Source: Mesobacillus zeae (GTDB lineage Bacteria > Bacillota > Bacilli > Bacillales > Cytobacillaceae). From it: a stretch of 64,000 nt of DNA. Under the pieces are notes generated by a model. The model was not told the DNA's origin. It ran no database searches and was given only the letters and a program-made list of their open reading frames with translations. Made by a program: the position numbers and the translations under genes. The stretch covers positions 62,001-126,000 of the forward strand of contig NZ_QWVT01000029.1 in NCBI RefSeq assembly GCF_003570705.1, given 5' to 3'. Shown piece by piece: positions 9,378-18,734 of this stretch (positions within the stretch are counted from its first letter, which is position 1; each line of letters begins with the position of its first letter).

Positions 9378-9632
9378 TGGCTCTAGTCCATACGGCACTA
9401 TACGGGCGCTTCCGCTTTTCTAATTGTCTAGCTACAGCGCCCAGCGCCTATTGGACTTCGCCCACCTTCCTACGACGAAGCACAGGATGTGCGAGTAAGG
9501 CGTTGCGCACAGGACGTGCGCGCCCTTAGCGTTATAAGTCAACATCGAATCGCTCTGCTCTTCGTGTTTCCTATATCTCGTGCCGGTGTGCTCCAGTCCA
9601 TACGGCACTAAACGGGCGCTTCCGCTTTTCTT
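9378..9632 (-). repeat. Intergenic repeat element, two copies (GCGGAAGCG family)
   Basis: Two copies (9378-9420 and 9588-9630) share the plus-strand segment CTCCAGTCCATACGGCACTA followed by CGGGCGCTTCCGCTTTTC. A related copy lies at 38996-39083. On the minus strand the motif GAAAAGCGGAAGCG begins two bases after the ytzE stop codon. Between the copies is GC-rich palindromic sequence. An apparent open frame here on the plus strand is not coding. Confidence 0.8.
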
Positions 9633-9854
9633 TTAAGAAGTTAGTTTTACTTTTTTTTGTGTTGTTGTCCACTTTCCCCTGCTGGGACTTTTAACTAATT
9701 CATTGTAAGCTAGGACATTTAAATCCCTTTGGATCGTCCGGGGAGTAATGCCAAATTCCTCTACAAGCTCATGGGTCGTCACAGTTCCGTTCTTACATAT
9801 AAACATGTAGATGGACTTGATTCGGTTTATCATCCGGTTAGTTGAAGGTTTCAA
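9633..9854 (-). CDS. ytzE: Small DeoR-type HTH regulator (YtzE)
   Basis: A 73-residue protein made almost only of a DeoR-type winged helix-turn-helix. Recognition features are VTTHELVEEFGITPRTIQRDL at about 30-50. It lacks the sugar-phosphate sensor domain of full-length DeoR regulators, as in Bacillus subtilis YtzE. The TTG start has AGGGAG seven bases upstream. Target genes are unknown. The stop codon is followed immediately by the repeat element. Confidence 0.85.
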   Translation of the reverse strand: MKPSTNRMINRIKSIYMFICKNGTVTTHELVEEFGITPRTIQRDLNVLAYNELVKSPSRGKWTTTQKKVKLTS

Positions 9855-10295
9855 ACAACCACTCCCTATCCTTTATAAAACCATTGGCAAATTCCTGCTA
9901 CCGACAATTCTGAAGCTGAGGTTAGACATATGTAGTTTTCGCTATTCAGACAACTCCTTTTTTTCTTATCCAAAGGTCTGGTCTAAAGAGTTAATTACTT
10001 GCTTTTGAATTATTTTAACCCTTATCACAATTTATTTCTAGTAAATTAACCGAATTTACATAAATTTAATCCCTCCCTCCTATTGAAAGTTCGGAAATAT
10101 CGGTTCTTATAAGCATTTTATTTTACAATATGGCAAGGGTACTTCAATATATGTATAATAAACGGAAGATTAAAAAATATTTAAACGCCCGCGAATCTTT
10201 TTCGATGGAGAACGTCTCCTTGCCGAAATTTTTTGGTGGAGTAAAATAGGATACAAGCACGACGAAAGTACATAGAATTGCGGAGGATTGAAAAA
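9855..10295. other. AT-rich intergenic region between ytzE and pepV
   Basis: There is no supported gene in 441 bp. A TATAAT at 10154-10159 lacks a good -35. A small inverted repeat GGAGA-ACG-TCTCC lies at 10208-10220. The pepV ribosome-binding site GGAGG is at its end. Confidence 0.6.
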
Positions 10296-11711
10296 ATGGA
10301 ACAAATACATTGGAACGATGAAGCAGCAAAAAGAAAAGAAGCACTAATCAAGGATGCGCAGGAGCTTCTGCGCATCAAGAGTGTTCTCGATGAAGAAAAC
10401 GCTACAGCAGAAGCGCCACTTGGAGAAGGTGTGAAGAAGGCACTTGACCATATGCTGGAGCTTGGCAAAAAGGATGGCTTTACAGTGAAAAATGTTGGAA
10501 ACCTCGCCGGCCATATAGAATTTGGCGAAGGGGAAGAAATTGTGGGAATTCTTTGCCACGTGGATGTCGTTCCTGAAGGGGATGGATGGTCGAGTGATCC
10601 ATATGGCGCTGAGATTCGGGACGGAAAAATATTTGCAAGGGGAGCCATTGATGATAAAGGGCCAACAATGGCTGCCTACTACGCAATGAAAATGGTTAAA
10701 GAACTCGGAGTTCCTCTGAAAAAGAGAGTGAGAATGATCCTTGGCACTGATGAGGAAAGCAATTGGCGCTGTGTGGACCACTATTTTAAACATGAGGAAA
10801 TGCCCAAGATGGGTTTTGCCCCAGATGCTGATTTCCCAATCATTTATGCTGAAAAAGGGATTGCAGATTTTGATCTTGTCCAAAATGCTGAAGTGTCCGG
10901 CGAAACCAGGCATGATGCCAAGGTGATTGAATTCTCATCCGGCCGCAGATACAACATGGTTCCTGACTTCGCCACAGCTGCGTTAGAGGTTGTGGAGGGC
11001 CAGACAGAGCTAGTCCAGAAGTTTGAAGAGTATAAAAAAGAATTTGCTCTTGAAGGAAAGTGCCATGTGGATAGGGGAGTGCTAGTCATTGAGCTAGAAG
11101 GCATTTCTGCACATGGAATGGAGCCGGATAATGGAAAAAATGCTGGATTATATATGGCGGCATTTTTGTCAGGATTGAATATCGATGAAAAAGCAAAAAA
11201 TTATTTCAAGTTTGTTGCAGAGAATTTAAATGGTGATTCCCGTGGACGGACTTTTGGAATTGCCTACTCCGATGAAATTACGGGAGATTTAACAATCAAT
11301 ACCGGCATACTAAGCTATTCGGCTGAAAATGGCGGACGGCTTGGACTAAATATGCGCTATCCGGTCACAACAGATTTGGACAAGACAATGGAGTCTCTTA
11401 AAGAAGCCATTGGGAAGAATCGTTTTAAGGTTGAGAATTTCTCGAATTCCAACCCCCACCATGTTGATGAAGATGATTTCCTGATCAGGACGTTGAAAAA
11501 AGTGTACGAAGAACAAACAGGAGAGAAAGCGGAGCTGCTTTCTATCGGTGGCGGCACATATGCCCGTTCGTTAAAATCCGGTGTCGCTTTTGGACCTCTT
11601 TTTCCAGGGCGTCCGGACATTGCCCACCAAAAAGATGAATATATTATCATTGAGGATATGCTAAAAGCCACGGCGATTTACGGGCAAGCGATCCTGGAAC
11701 TTGCACGTTAA
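10296..11711 (+). CDS. pepV: Dipeptidase PepV (M20 family metallopeptidase)
   Basis: A 471-residue cytoplasmic Zn-dependent peptidase. The M20 metal-binding motifs are HVDVVPEGDGW (about 89-99) and ARGAIDDKGPT (about 117-127), followed by GTDEESNWRC (about 151-160). The C-terminal domain has the metal-ligand region with HQKDEY. It hydrolyses dipeptides, including some with D-residues. GGAGG six bases before the ATG at 10296 fixes the start; a TTG at 10278 is less likely. The dat gene starts 16 bp downstream. Confidence 0.94.
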   Translation: MEQIHWNDEAAKRKEALIKDAQELLRIKSVLDEENATAEAPLGEGVKKALDHMLELGKKDGFTVKNVGNLAGHIEFGEGEEIVGILCHVDVVPEGDGWSSDPYGAEIRDGKIFARGAIDDKGPTMAAYYAMKMVKELGVPLKKRVRMILGTDEESNWRCVDHYFKHEEMPKMGFAPDADFPIIYAEKGIADFDLVQNAEVSGETRHDAKVIEFSSGRRYNMVPDFATAALEVVEGQTELVQKFEEYKKEFALEGKCHVDRGVLVIELEGISAHGMEPDNGKNAGLYMAAFLSGLNIDEKAKNYFKFVAENLNGDSRGRTFGIAYSDEITGDLTINTGILSYSAENGGRLGLNMRYPVTTDLDKTMESLKEAIGKNRFKVENFSNSNPHHVDEDDFLIRTLKKVYEEQTGEKAELLSIGGGTYARSLKSGVAFGPLFPGRPDIAHQKDEYIIIEDMLKATAIYGQAILELAR

Positions 11712-11727
11712 AGAAAGGGGACAGAAA

Positions 11728-12591
11728 ATGGAATTTGTCATGCTCAACGGTGAAGTCATGAGCCGAGAAACTGCAAAAGTGGATATCGAGGACAGAGGAT
11801 ACCAGTTCGGAGATGGAGTATACGAAGTGATTCGCGTGTATAACAGAAAATTGTTCACTGCAGCGGAGCATCTTCGCCGCCTTGAAGAAAGCGCGAAAAA
11901 GGTTGGGATCAATGTCCCTTATTCCATTGATGAGATTCAGTCCATGCTCGAAGAATTGATAGAGCGGAATAAGATTGTTCTGGGCATTGTATATTTACAA
12001 TTTACACGTGGTATTTCTCCAAGGAAGCATACATTTCCTGGGGAAGAAGTAGCTCCGACCTTTGTTGCCTACACCCGTCATGTCGGAAGGCCAGCAGAAA
12101 AGCTGGAAAAGGGCATGAAGGCAATCACGGAAGAAGATATCCGCTGGCTGCGCTGTGATATTAAAAGCTTGAACCTGCTGGGCAATCTTCTTGCCAGTCA
12201 AAAAGCCGCAGAATCGGGATGCGATGAGGCAATTTTGCACAGGGGAGAGACTGTAACAGAAGGCAGTCATACCAACGTATCGATTGTGGTTGACGGTAAG
12301 GTTGTCACACATGCGGCAGATAATTTTATCCTGAACGGGATTTCAAGGCAGAAAATGCTCGAGATTTGCAGGCGTAATGACGTGCCGGTAATCGAAAGGA
12401 ATTTTACAGTCGACGAGCTTTTGAAAGCGGATGAAGTGTTCCTGACAGGTACAACGATTGAAGTAGTGCCTGTTATTGAGATTGACGGGAAACCAGCAGG
12501 AAATGGAAAGCCAGGTCCCGTAACAAGAAAGCTTCAACAGTGGTTTGAGGATGAAATCAAAGAGCTCTGCGGCAGCCTGCAGGGAGTATAA
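11728..12591 (+). CDS. dat: D-amino-acid aminotransferase
   Basis: A 287-residue PLP fold-type IV enzyme that interconverts D-alanine and 2-oxoglutarate with D-glutamate and pyruvate. Visible motifs: DRGYQFGDGVYEVIRVYN at 23-40, the segment holding the PLP lysine (RCDIKSLNLLGN near 138-149), and EGSHTNVSIV near 177. AAAGAAAGGGG precedes the ATG. It forms an operon with pepV, joining dipeptide breakdown to the D-amino-acid pool for wall precursors. A branched-chain transaminase is a distant alternative; length and context favour Dat. Confidence 0.94.
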   Translation: MEFVMLNGEVMSRETAKVDIEDRGYQFGDGVYEVIRVYNRKLFTAAEHLRRLEESAKKVGINVPYSIDEIQSMLEELIERNKIVLGIVYLQFTRGISPRKHTFPGEEVAPTFVAYTRHVGRPAEKLEKGMKAITEEDIRWLRCDIKSLNLLGNLLASQKAAESGCDEAILHRGETVTEGSHTNVSIVVDGKVVTHAADNFILNGISRQKMLEICRRNDVPVIERNFTVDELLKADEVFLTGTTIEVVPVIEIDGKPAGNGKPGPVTRKLQQWFEDEIKELCGSLQGV

Positions 12592-12596
12592 TGCGA

Positions 12597-12625
12597 AAAG
12601 GGATTGCTTCTGGCAGTCCCTTTTG
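12597..12625 (+). terminator. Terminator after dat
   Basis: AAAAGGGATTGC pairs with GCAGTCCCTTTT with one G-U pair. Confidence 0.8.
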
Positions 12626-12827
12626 CTATTTGGGGTTATGGACATGCATACATGTAGTTCCATTGATGAAAAATACTGGAACCGGCACATGTAACAAGGA
12701 TTGCGGCAGCCTGTTGATTTGGCACTGCCAAGCGTAGCCATGTTTTGCTAAAATAAAATAGTCCGTAAAACCGGTTTGCCAACAGAAGGCAGCTGGATAG
12801 GCGGTAACAGAAAGGGCTGTATGGAAA

Positions 12828-13388
12828 TTGGAAAAGGGAGCTCACTATTTTTATGCACTTGCATTGCCTGAAGATATAAAAGCCAGGATGAGGGAAGAGA
12901 TGAAATTGCTTAAGGGAAAACTTCCCTTTGAAAGATGGGTCCACCATGAGGACCTTCACGTCACCCTGGCGTTTTTGGGGAACGCAGAGGAAACCATGTT
13001 AATGGATTCAGTTGAGCGAATTGGGCGGAAAATCCCAGAGCTCAGCCCGTTTAATCTGGATATAAACCATCTTGGTGTATTCGGAACCCGGGTATTCTGG
13101 GCAGGTTTAAAGGAGCAGCCTCTTCTTAACAACGCGAGGGATTTAGTGTTTTCTTCCTGTATGGCATCTGGTTTCAAGCTGGAAACAAGGCCATTCTCCC
13201 CGCATATTACGATTGCAAGGAAGTGGGCCGGAGAAATCAGCTTTTCCCGGGCAATTCTGGAGAAAAATGACCCTTTTTTACAAGATCCTGTTAAGTTTAA
13301 AGCAGAGGAAATCGTTTTATACAGAACTCGTTTGGGGAAAGTACCGAAATACGAAGCAGAAAAGACATTCTTTCTGGCCGGTGACTGA
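12828..13388 (+). CDS. thpR: RNA 2',3'-cyclic phosphodiesterase (ThpR/YtlP)
   Basis: A 186-residue member of the 2H phosphoesterase family. The two catalytic HxT/S motifs are HVTLAFLG (about 44-51) and HITIARKW (about 125-132). It opens 2',3'-cyclic phosphate ends of RNA and was first known as a 2'-5' RNA ligase. The TTG start at 12828 has AAAGGG upstream and gives the expected N terminus, HYFYALALP. The next gene follows in 29 bp. Confidence 0.9.
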   Translation: MEKGAHYFYALALPEDIKARMREEMKLLKGKLPFERWVHHEDLHVTLAFLGNAEETMLMDSVERIGRKIPELSPFNLDINHLGVFGTRVFWAGLKEQPLLNNARDLVFSSCMASGFKLETRPFSPHITIARKWAGEISFSRAILEKNDPFLQDPVKFKAEEIVLYRTRLGKVPKYEAEKTFFLAGD

Positions 13389-13417
13389 AGTCGGCAGATG
13401 AAAGCAGGGCGAGAGTT

Positions 13418-14365
13418 ATGGCACAGTTAATCAAGCTGCAAGATTATATTTCACGTTATGAACAAGATATTTTTAAGTATCCATCAAGGTATATGCGGTT
13501 GAAAAATAAACAATGGGATGGTGTCGCCGATAGCTGGGAACACCGGATGGATAGTATTCAATCGCCTGGCAATCCAGGGCAGGAAAGCGATGAAGACAAA
13601 AAGCCAATGGTCCAAAAAATGAGGGAGAAATTTTTCGGTGAGAGGAACGGGCAGGACCCGTGGATGGATAAACAAGCTTCTGTCCCCATCGAAGAAGAAA
13701 TGGATAGAATGCCAGAAAGCACAGGATTGCTCAAGGCAAAATCTGTTGACGAACTAAAGCAGCTTTTTCTTGACAGCCTGCTTCCGTTTCAGCTGAAATG
13801 GGCCAGTTCGACATTGGCGGAAAAATCATTCGCAGACAATGGTTTTTTGGATGACGGGATTTTAAAATATTTTCTCCAGCGGTTTCCGGATACGGTTTTA
13901 GTCATGTATAAACCGGTTTTTCTGCTGAAGAAAGCGCCCGTAGAAGGTGAGGTTATCCTACTGACTCCAACTGCAGTATGGTGCATCAAGCTGCTGGAGG
14001 ATGAAGGGGATGCTGTTTTTATAGGATCAAAAGAGCATTTTTGGCCATTGAAGAGAGCCAGGGAAGAAACGAAAATTTTGAATCCGCTACTTGCTCTTGA
14101 GCGGACTGGAAAGATTGTCACGAATGTGCTCAGCTCCTTTGATGTAGACATGCCGGTTCACCAGGCGATTTTGTGCAGAAACGGCTATATTGATTATTCT
14201 TTGTCTCCATACGGCATAAAGTTTATTGATAAAAGAAATTACGAAGATTGGTTTCAAACAATGAGGGGGCAGCGCTCCCCGCTGAAACATGTTCAACTGA
14301 AAGCGGCTCAAACGCTGCTCCAGTTTTGCATGACAACTTCAGTCAGACGTCTTGAATGGAAATAA
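13418..14365 (+). CDS. ytlQ: YtlQ-like protein with NERD-like C-terminal region
   Basis: A 315-residue cytoplasmic protein. A charged, low-conservation N-terminal half is followed by a region (about 150-215) with a beta-rich pattern ending VFIGSKEHFWPLK. This resembles the nuclease-related (NERD) domain, but I see no complete catalytic set. Synteny with thpR and the pullulanase gene matches Bacillus subtilis ytlQ. The ATG is preceded by AGGGCGAGAG. Function is unknown. Confidence 0.72.
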   Translation: MAQLIKLQDYISRYEQDIFKYPSRYMRLKNKQWDGVADSWEHRMDSIQSPGNPGQESDEDKKPMVQKMREKFFGERNGQDPWMDKQASVPIEEEMDRMPESTGLLKAKSVDELKQLFLDSLLPFQLKWASSTLAEKSFADNGFLDDGILKYFLQRFPDTVLVMYKPVFLLKKAPVEGEVILLTPTAVWCIKLLEDEGDAVFIGSKEHFWPLKRAREETKILNPLLALERTGKIVTNVLSSFDVDMPVHQAILCRNGYIDYSLSPYGIKFIDKRNYEDWFQTMRGQRSPLKHVQLKAAQTLLQFCMTTSVRRLEWK

Positions 14366-14394
14366 TGCTTGACGGCCCGAGGAGATGAGATTTA

Positions 14395-16542
14395 ATGACA
14401 GCCATTGACCGGAAATTCCATGCTTATTTGGATGAACTGCAGACGATTACTGTACTCTTGCCGTACACCTACCATAATGGCTTGTCTTCACGGCTTATTT
14501 TGACGGATGGGAGCGAATCTATTGATCTTGATATCCGCCAGATAGTGGAACTTCCTGATTTTCAAAAATATATATGTCATACTCCTGTCCCTCCTCAAAT
14601 CGGGCACTCCCACTGGATTGATGATGAGCATGGGAACAGGACAGACTTGCAAATAGGAGCAGTCATCCGAAGCACACACTTTGATAAAGCATTTTTTTAT
14701 GATGGTGAACTTGGGATCAATTACAGCAAGGAGAAGACTGTTTTCAAGGTGTGGGCCCCAACAGCTACCCAGTTGAAAATAAAGCTGCTGCCCCATGAAA
14801 GCGGCACGTCAGAATTGCGGAGTATGAAAAGAGAAGCTAAAGGGGTTTGGTCCCTTACGGTGGAAGGGAATCTTGAATTGTTCCGATACAGCTACTTGGC
14901 ATGTATCAACCTTGTCTGGAACGAGGCAGTTGACCCATTTGCAATGGCTTCCACCGTAAATGGAGAGTACGGGGTAGTAGTGGATATGCCAAAGACCTCC
15001 ATCCAGGCATCCAGGTTTCCCTTCAATTCAAACCCTTGTGATGCGGTTATTTATGAAGTCCATATCCGGGATTTGAGTATCCATGAGTCGAGCGGGGCAA
15101 GTAAAAAGGGAACATACAGAGGGGCTACTGAAACCAGGACTGTCAGCGGATCTGGAGTTGAAACAGGGTTAAGCTACATTAAAAATCTTGGGGTCACGCA
15201 TTTGGAGTTTCTTCCGTTCAATGATTTCGGGGGAGTAAATGAATTAAAACCGATGGAACAATACAATTGGGGGTACAATCCAATCCACTTTAATGTTCCC
15301 GAGGGCAGTTTTTCAACAGATCCCCAGGACCCATACTGTAGGATTACTGAACTGAAGCATCTTATTGAGTCCGTCCATTCTTTAGGGATGAGAGTCATAA
15401 TGGATGTGGTCTATAACCATGTTTACATTAGAGAGGAGTCTTCATTTGAACGGCTCGTTCCCGGTTACTTTTTTCGTCATGATCAGCATGGCATGCCTTC
15501 AAATGGAACAGGGGTGGGAAATGACTTTGCTTCTGAGCGGCTGATGGCAAGAAAATTCATCCTGGATTCTGTTACTTTTTGGATGGAGGAATACAATGTT
15601 GATGGTTTCAGGTTTGATCTAATGGGCATCCTTGACATCGAAACGATGCAGGCAGTCAGGGCAGCTGTGGATAAGATTGATCCATCAGCAATTGTTATCG
15701 GAGAAGGCTGGGATTTGAATACGCCGATTCTAATGGAACAGAAAGCAAATATTAGGAACCAGCAGAAATTGCCGCGGATCGGTCAGTTTAATGACTGGTT
15801 TAGGGATACGATCAAAGGAAGCACTTTCAATCTTTATGACCGGGGCTATGTACTTGGGAATGATAGATGCACGGAATCGGCCAAACAAACTCTTGTAGGG
15901 AGTATCGGAATTGGCAGGAGGAAGAATGGCCTTTTTTCGGAACCTGGCCAGTCTGTCAATTATGTCGAATCGCATGACAACCATACTCTTTGGGATAAGC
16001 TTGCCTCTCTGGATCCTGATGAGGATGAAGTAATCCGGAAAAAACGCCATCGGCTTGCCACTTCCATTGTGCTGCTTTCCCAAGGGATTCCGTTTCTTCA
16101 CGCAGGTCAGGAGTTTTTCAGAACGAAAAAAGGTATCGGGAACAGCTATCGGTCACCTAATTCCATCAACCAGCTTGATTGGGAACTTCGCGATGAAAAC
16201 ATGGATAATATAGAATTTTTGAAGGGAATCATCTCCATTCGTATGTCTCATCAGGCGTTTCGCTTACCTGACGCAGGCTCTGTAAGGAAATATACACAAT
16301 TTATGACTCTGCCACCTCCGCTGATTGGATATTGGCTCCATGAAGTCGGAGAATTTGGAAACTGGGACGAACTTGCCGTATTTTTTAATCCTTCGCTCGA
16401 ACGCCATACGGTTGAATTTCCTTTACAGGGTAAATGGAATATTCTTGCTGATTGGAACGCGGCCAGCTGTGATCCAATCAGGCAGTCTGATGGACGGCTA
16501 AGCGAACTTGAGCCATGTTCGCTACTGATTGCAGCCAAATAG
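14395..16542 (+). CDS. amyX: Type I pullulanase (alpha-1,6-glucan debranching enzyme)
   Basis: A 715-residue GH13 enzyme without a signal peptide, so probably cytoplasmic. The pullulanase signature YNWGYNP is near 290. The four GH13 regions are present: DVVYNH (about 337-342), DGFRFDLMG (Asp nucleophile, about 403-411), GEGWD (acid/base Glu, about 435) and ESHDNHTLWDK (about 525-535). The N terminus contains a CBM48-like domain (VFKVWAPTATQLKI). It cleaves alpha-1,6 branches in pullulan, glycogen or imported limit dextrins. GAGGAGATGAG precedes the ATG. Confidence 0.95.
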   Translation: MTAIDRKFHAYLDELQTITVLLPYTYHNGLSSRLILTDGSESIDLDIRQIVELPDFQKYICHTPVPPQIGHSHWIDDEHGNRTDLQIGAVIRSTHFDKAFFYDGELGINYSKEKTVFKVWAPTATQLKIKLLPHESGTSELRSMKREAKGVWSLTVEGNLELFRYSYLACINLVWNEAVDPFAMASTVNGEYGVVVDMPKTSIQASRFPFNSNPCDAVIYEVHIRDLSIHESSGASKKGTYRGATETRTVSGSGVETGLSYIKNLGVTHLEFLPFNDFGGVNELKPMEQYNWGYNPIHFNVPEGSFSTDPQDPYCRITELKHLIESVHSLGMRVIMDVVYNHVYIREESSFERLVPGYFFRHDQHGMPSNGTGVGNDFASERLMARKFILDSVTFWMEEYNVDGFRFDLMGILDIETMQAVRAAVDKIDPSAIVIGEGWDLNTPILMEQKANIRNQQKLPRIGQFNDWFRDTIKGSTFNLYDRGYVLGNDRCTESAKQTLVGSIGIGRRKNGLFSEPGQSVNYVESHDNHTLWDKLASLDPDEDEVIRKKRHRLATSIVLLSQGIPFLHAGQEFFRTKKGIGNSYRSPNSINQLDWELRDENMDNIEFLKGIISIRMSHQAFRLPDAGSVRKYTQFMTLPPPLIGYWLHEVGEFGNWDELAVFFNPSLERHTVEFPLQGKWNILADWNAASCDPIRQSDGRLSELEPCSLLIAAK

Positions 16543-16610
16543 AAAGTAACAAAAATTAAAACACCGGTGACAGGGTTGACCCGCCGGCTAATAGGAGATA
16601 AAATTTATTA

Positions 16611-16652
16611 AGATAGCTATTGCGAGGAATTGGACCGATAGCTGTCTTTTTT
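16611..16652 (+). terminator. Terminator after the pullulanase gene
   Basis: AGATAGCTAT pairs with ATAGCTGTCT (one G-U), followed by TTTTTTATT. Confidence 0.8.
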
Positions 16653-16746
16653 ATTCTTTCTGCCATCAGTCTTCATTGCCGGAAGGTATATACAAAGATC
16701 TTCGGCAATGTTACGGAAATCGCGATTTAATTGAAGGTGAACAACT

Positions 16747-17520
16747 TTGGAAGATTTATTTGGACAAGACTGGGAAATTACACCTGCAGGTGGTGCGACA
16801 GGCGCCGCTTATTTTGCTCAGCATGAAGAACAGCGTCTGTTTTTAAAGAGGAATTCCTCTCCATTTCTCGCAGTCTTATCCGCTGAAGGAATTGTCCCGA
16901 AGCTTGTCTGGACGAAGAGGCTTGAAAACGGAGATGTCATTACAGCCCAGCAATGGCTTAACGGCAGGGAACTCAAGCCTGTTGAAATGAAGGATGAACA
17001 GGTTGCAAGGCTCCTCAGGAAGATTCATGAGTCTGAGCCGCTTCTTTCTATGCTTAAAAGGCTTGGGAAAAGCCCCCTTGAGCCAGTCACTCTCCTCCAC
17101 ATGCTCGATGAGGGGATTGACAGGGAGTTAACCTTGCATCCCTCGATACAATCGGCTCTGGCATTCCTAAATGGAAATGTAGGAAATGTTGATTGTGGCG
17201 AAAGGGTTGTCTGCCATTGTGATGTCAATCATAACAACTGGCTTTTATCTGAAAATAACCAGCTGTATCTGATCGACTGGGACGGGGCCATGATTGCAGA
17301 CCCCGCAATTGATCTTGGGCTATTTCTTTATTCCTACATACCGAAAAATGAATGGGCCCAGTGGCTTGACCGATACGGCCTCAGCCTTTCCGAAGAATTG
17401 GAACTGCGCATGAAATGGTATGTAATAGCACAGGCACTGACATCAATACAGTGGCATAAAAAGCAGAACCGCTTTACAGAGATGGATAAGTGGATTGAGT
17501 TTTTGGAAAAAGCGATTTGA
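16747..17520 (+). CDS. ytmP: Phosphotransferase-family kinase-like protein (YtmP)
   Basis: A 257-residue member of the aminoglycoside phosphotransferase/choline kinase fold. It has the catalytic loop CHCDVNHNNWLL (about 157-168) and the metal-binding LIDWDGAMIADPAIDLG (about 176-192). The substrate is unknown; choline or another small alcohol is possible. The TTG start is supported by AAGGTGA seven bases upstream. It is convergent with ytzH, one base apart, and close to trmB as in Bacillus subtilis. Confidence 0.87.
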   Translation: MEDLFGQDWEITPAGGATGAAYFAQHEEQRLFLKRNSSPFLAVLSAEGIVPKLVWTKRLENGDVITAQQWLNGRELKPVEMKDEQVARLLRKIHESEPLLSMLKRLGKSPLEPVTLLHMLDEGIDRELTLHPSIQSALAFLNGNVGNVDCGERVVCHCDVNHNNWLLSENNQLYLIDWDGAMIADPAIDLGLFLYSYIPKNEWAQWLDRYGLSLSEELELRMKWYVIAQALTSIQWHKKQNRFTEMDKWIEFLEKAI

Positions 17521-17521
17521 T

Positions 17522-17800
17522 TCAGGAAAACTCGCCGATATTTTCTACCCACGATGACAGCTGATCCTGATGCGCATTGATATGCTCATCAAGGTCTGCC
17601 GTGTTTTTTCCATTCTGGCTGTAGATGTAAATCTCCTCAAGTATGGGCCTAACGTTTTGGCTGATATCGGCATTGACCATCAACGATTTAATCAGCCTTT
17701 CCAGCTGCTCGCATTCGGCAACCGATCCGCAGCAGTCTGATTGCTGGTTGCTTAAAATATCCTTCAATAAATTAACCTGGTCCGTATGGTTTAAAGGCAA
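17522..17800 (-). CDS. ytzH: YtzH-like protein
   Basis: A 92-residue acidic protein conserved in Bacillaceae, with a CC pair near residue 23 (QSDCCGSVAECEQLERL). The TTG start has AAAGGGTG eight bases upstream. No function is known. It sits between ytmP and trmB, matching the Bacillus subtilis order. Confidence 0.82.
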   Translation of the reverse strand: MPLNHTDQVNLLKDILSNQQSDCCGSVAECEQLERLIKSLMVNADISQNVRPILEEIYIYSQNGKNTADLDEHINAHQDQLSSWVENIGEFS

Positions 17801-17967
17801 GGCTGTTCACCCTTTCAAATATATTGGCCACATGGCCGTAAAAGGAATCCATCTTTATTGTGCGGATTCCTTTGTTGTTTATTCCCTTTAACAAGTTTAT
17901 TTCAGCTTGAAAATGTTCAGGCATCATGATATGTTTTGAACGATATGAATTTTTCAGAGGTGTAGGT

Positions 17968-18612
17968 ATGCGATTACGAAACAAGCCTTGGGCTAAAGAT
18001 AAACTAATGGAATACCCGCAATATGTTATTCAGGAGCCAGAAAGCCACCGCGGCAAATGGGATGAGATTTTTGGAAATGACCGGCCTCTCCACATTGAGA
18101 TTGGGACAGGCAAAGGAAGGTTCATCCTCGGAATGGCGGAAGCCAACCCGGAAACCAACTATATTGGAATCGAGCTCCAGCCGAGCGTCATTGTTTCTGC
18201 CCTTGACCTCCTGATTGAGGCCGAGCTTCCCAATTGCAAGCTGATGAATGTGGATGCTGCCGAGCTTGGAAAATATTTTGCGAACAAAGATGTCAGCCGG
18301 GTTTATCTGAATTTCTCGGATCCTTGGCCAAAAACCAGACATGAAAAACGGAGGCTGACATATAAGAGCTTTCTTGCTCAATATGAAGAAATACTCGGAA
18401 GCGGGGGAGAAGTCCACTTCAAAACAGACAATCAAGGCCTGTTTGAGTACTCTTTGACGAGCTTTTCCGCCTACGGGATGCTGCTGAAGGATGTCAGCCT
18501 CGATTTGCATAACAGCACTATGGAGGGGAACATCATGACAGAGTACGAAGAAAAATTTTCGGCAAAGGGCAACCGAATCTACCGTTGTGAAGCCCAGTTC
18601 AGGGGAAAATAA
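17968..18612 (+). CDS. trmB: tRNA (guanine-N7-)-methyltransferase
   Basis: A 214-residue SAM-dependent methyltransferase that modifies G46 of tRNA. The SAM-binding motif [11 protein letters not shown] is at about 42-52, and the family signature [18 protein letters not shown] at about 113-130. The start at 17968 follows GAGGTGTAGGT; the longer in-frame start at 17926 has no support. A strong terminator follows. Confidence 0.96.
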   Translation: MRLRNKPWAKDKLMEYPQYVIQEPESHRGKWDEIFGNDRPLHIEIGTGKGRFILGMAEANPETNYIGIELQPSVIVSALDLLIEAELPNCKLMNVDAAELGKYFANKDVSRVYLNFSDPWPKTRHEKRRLTYKSFLAQYEEILGSGGEVHFKTDNQGLFEYSLTSFSAYGMLLKDVSLDLHNSTMEGNIMTEYEEKFSAKGNRIYRCEAQFRGK

Positions 18613-18617
18613 AAAAT

Positions 18618-18649
18618 GCCTGCCGCGATTATTGCGGCAGGTGTTTTTT
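18618..18649 (+). terminator. Terminator after trmB
   Basis: GCCTGCCGC/GCGGCAGGT stem with TTTTTT. Confidence 0.88.
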
Positions 18650-18734
18650 ATGATTATCTAAGCGATTGTAATATTTAAAGTTTTCCGACGAAAATGGTAC
18701 AATTGAGCCAATTGCAAAAATAGGGGGAATGAAT

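Noticed and set aside
9308-9529. Plus-strand 73-codon frame after the pseudouridine synthase gene
   Set aside because: It starts inside the previous gene and crosses a terminator and the intergenic repeats; it has no family features.
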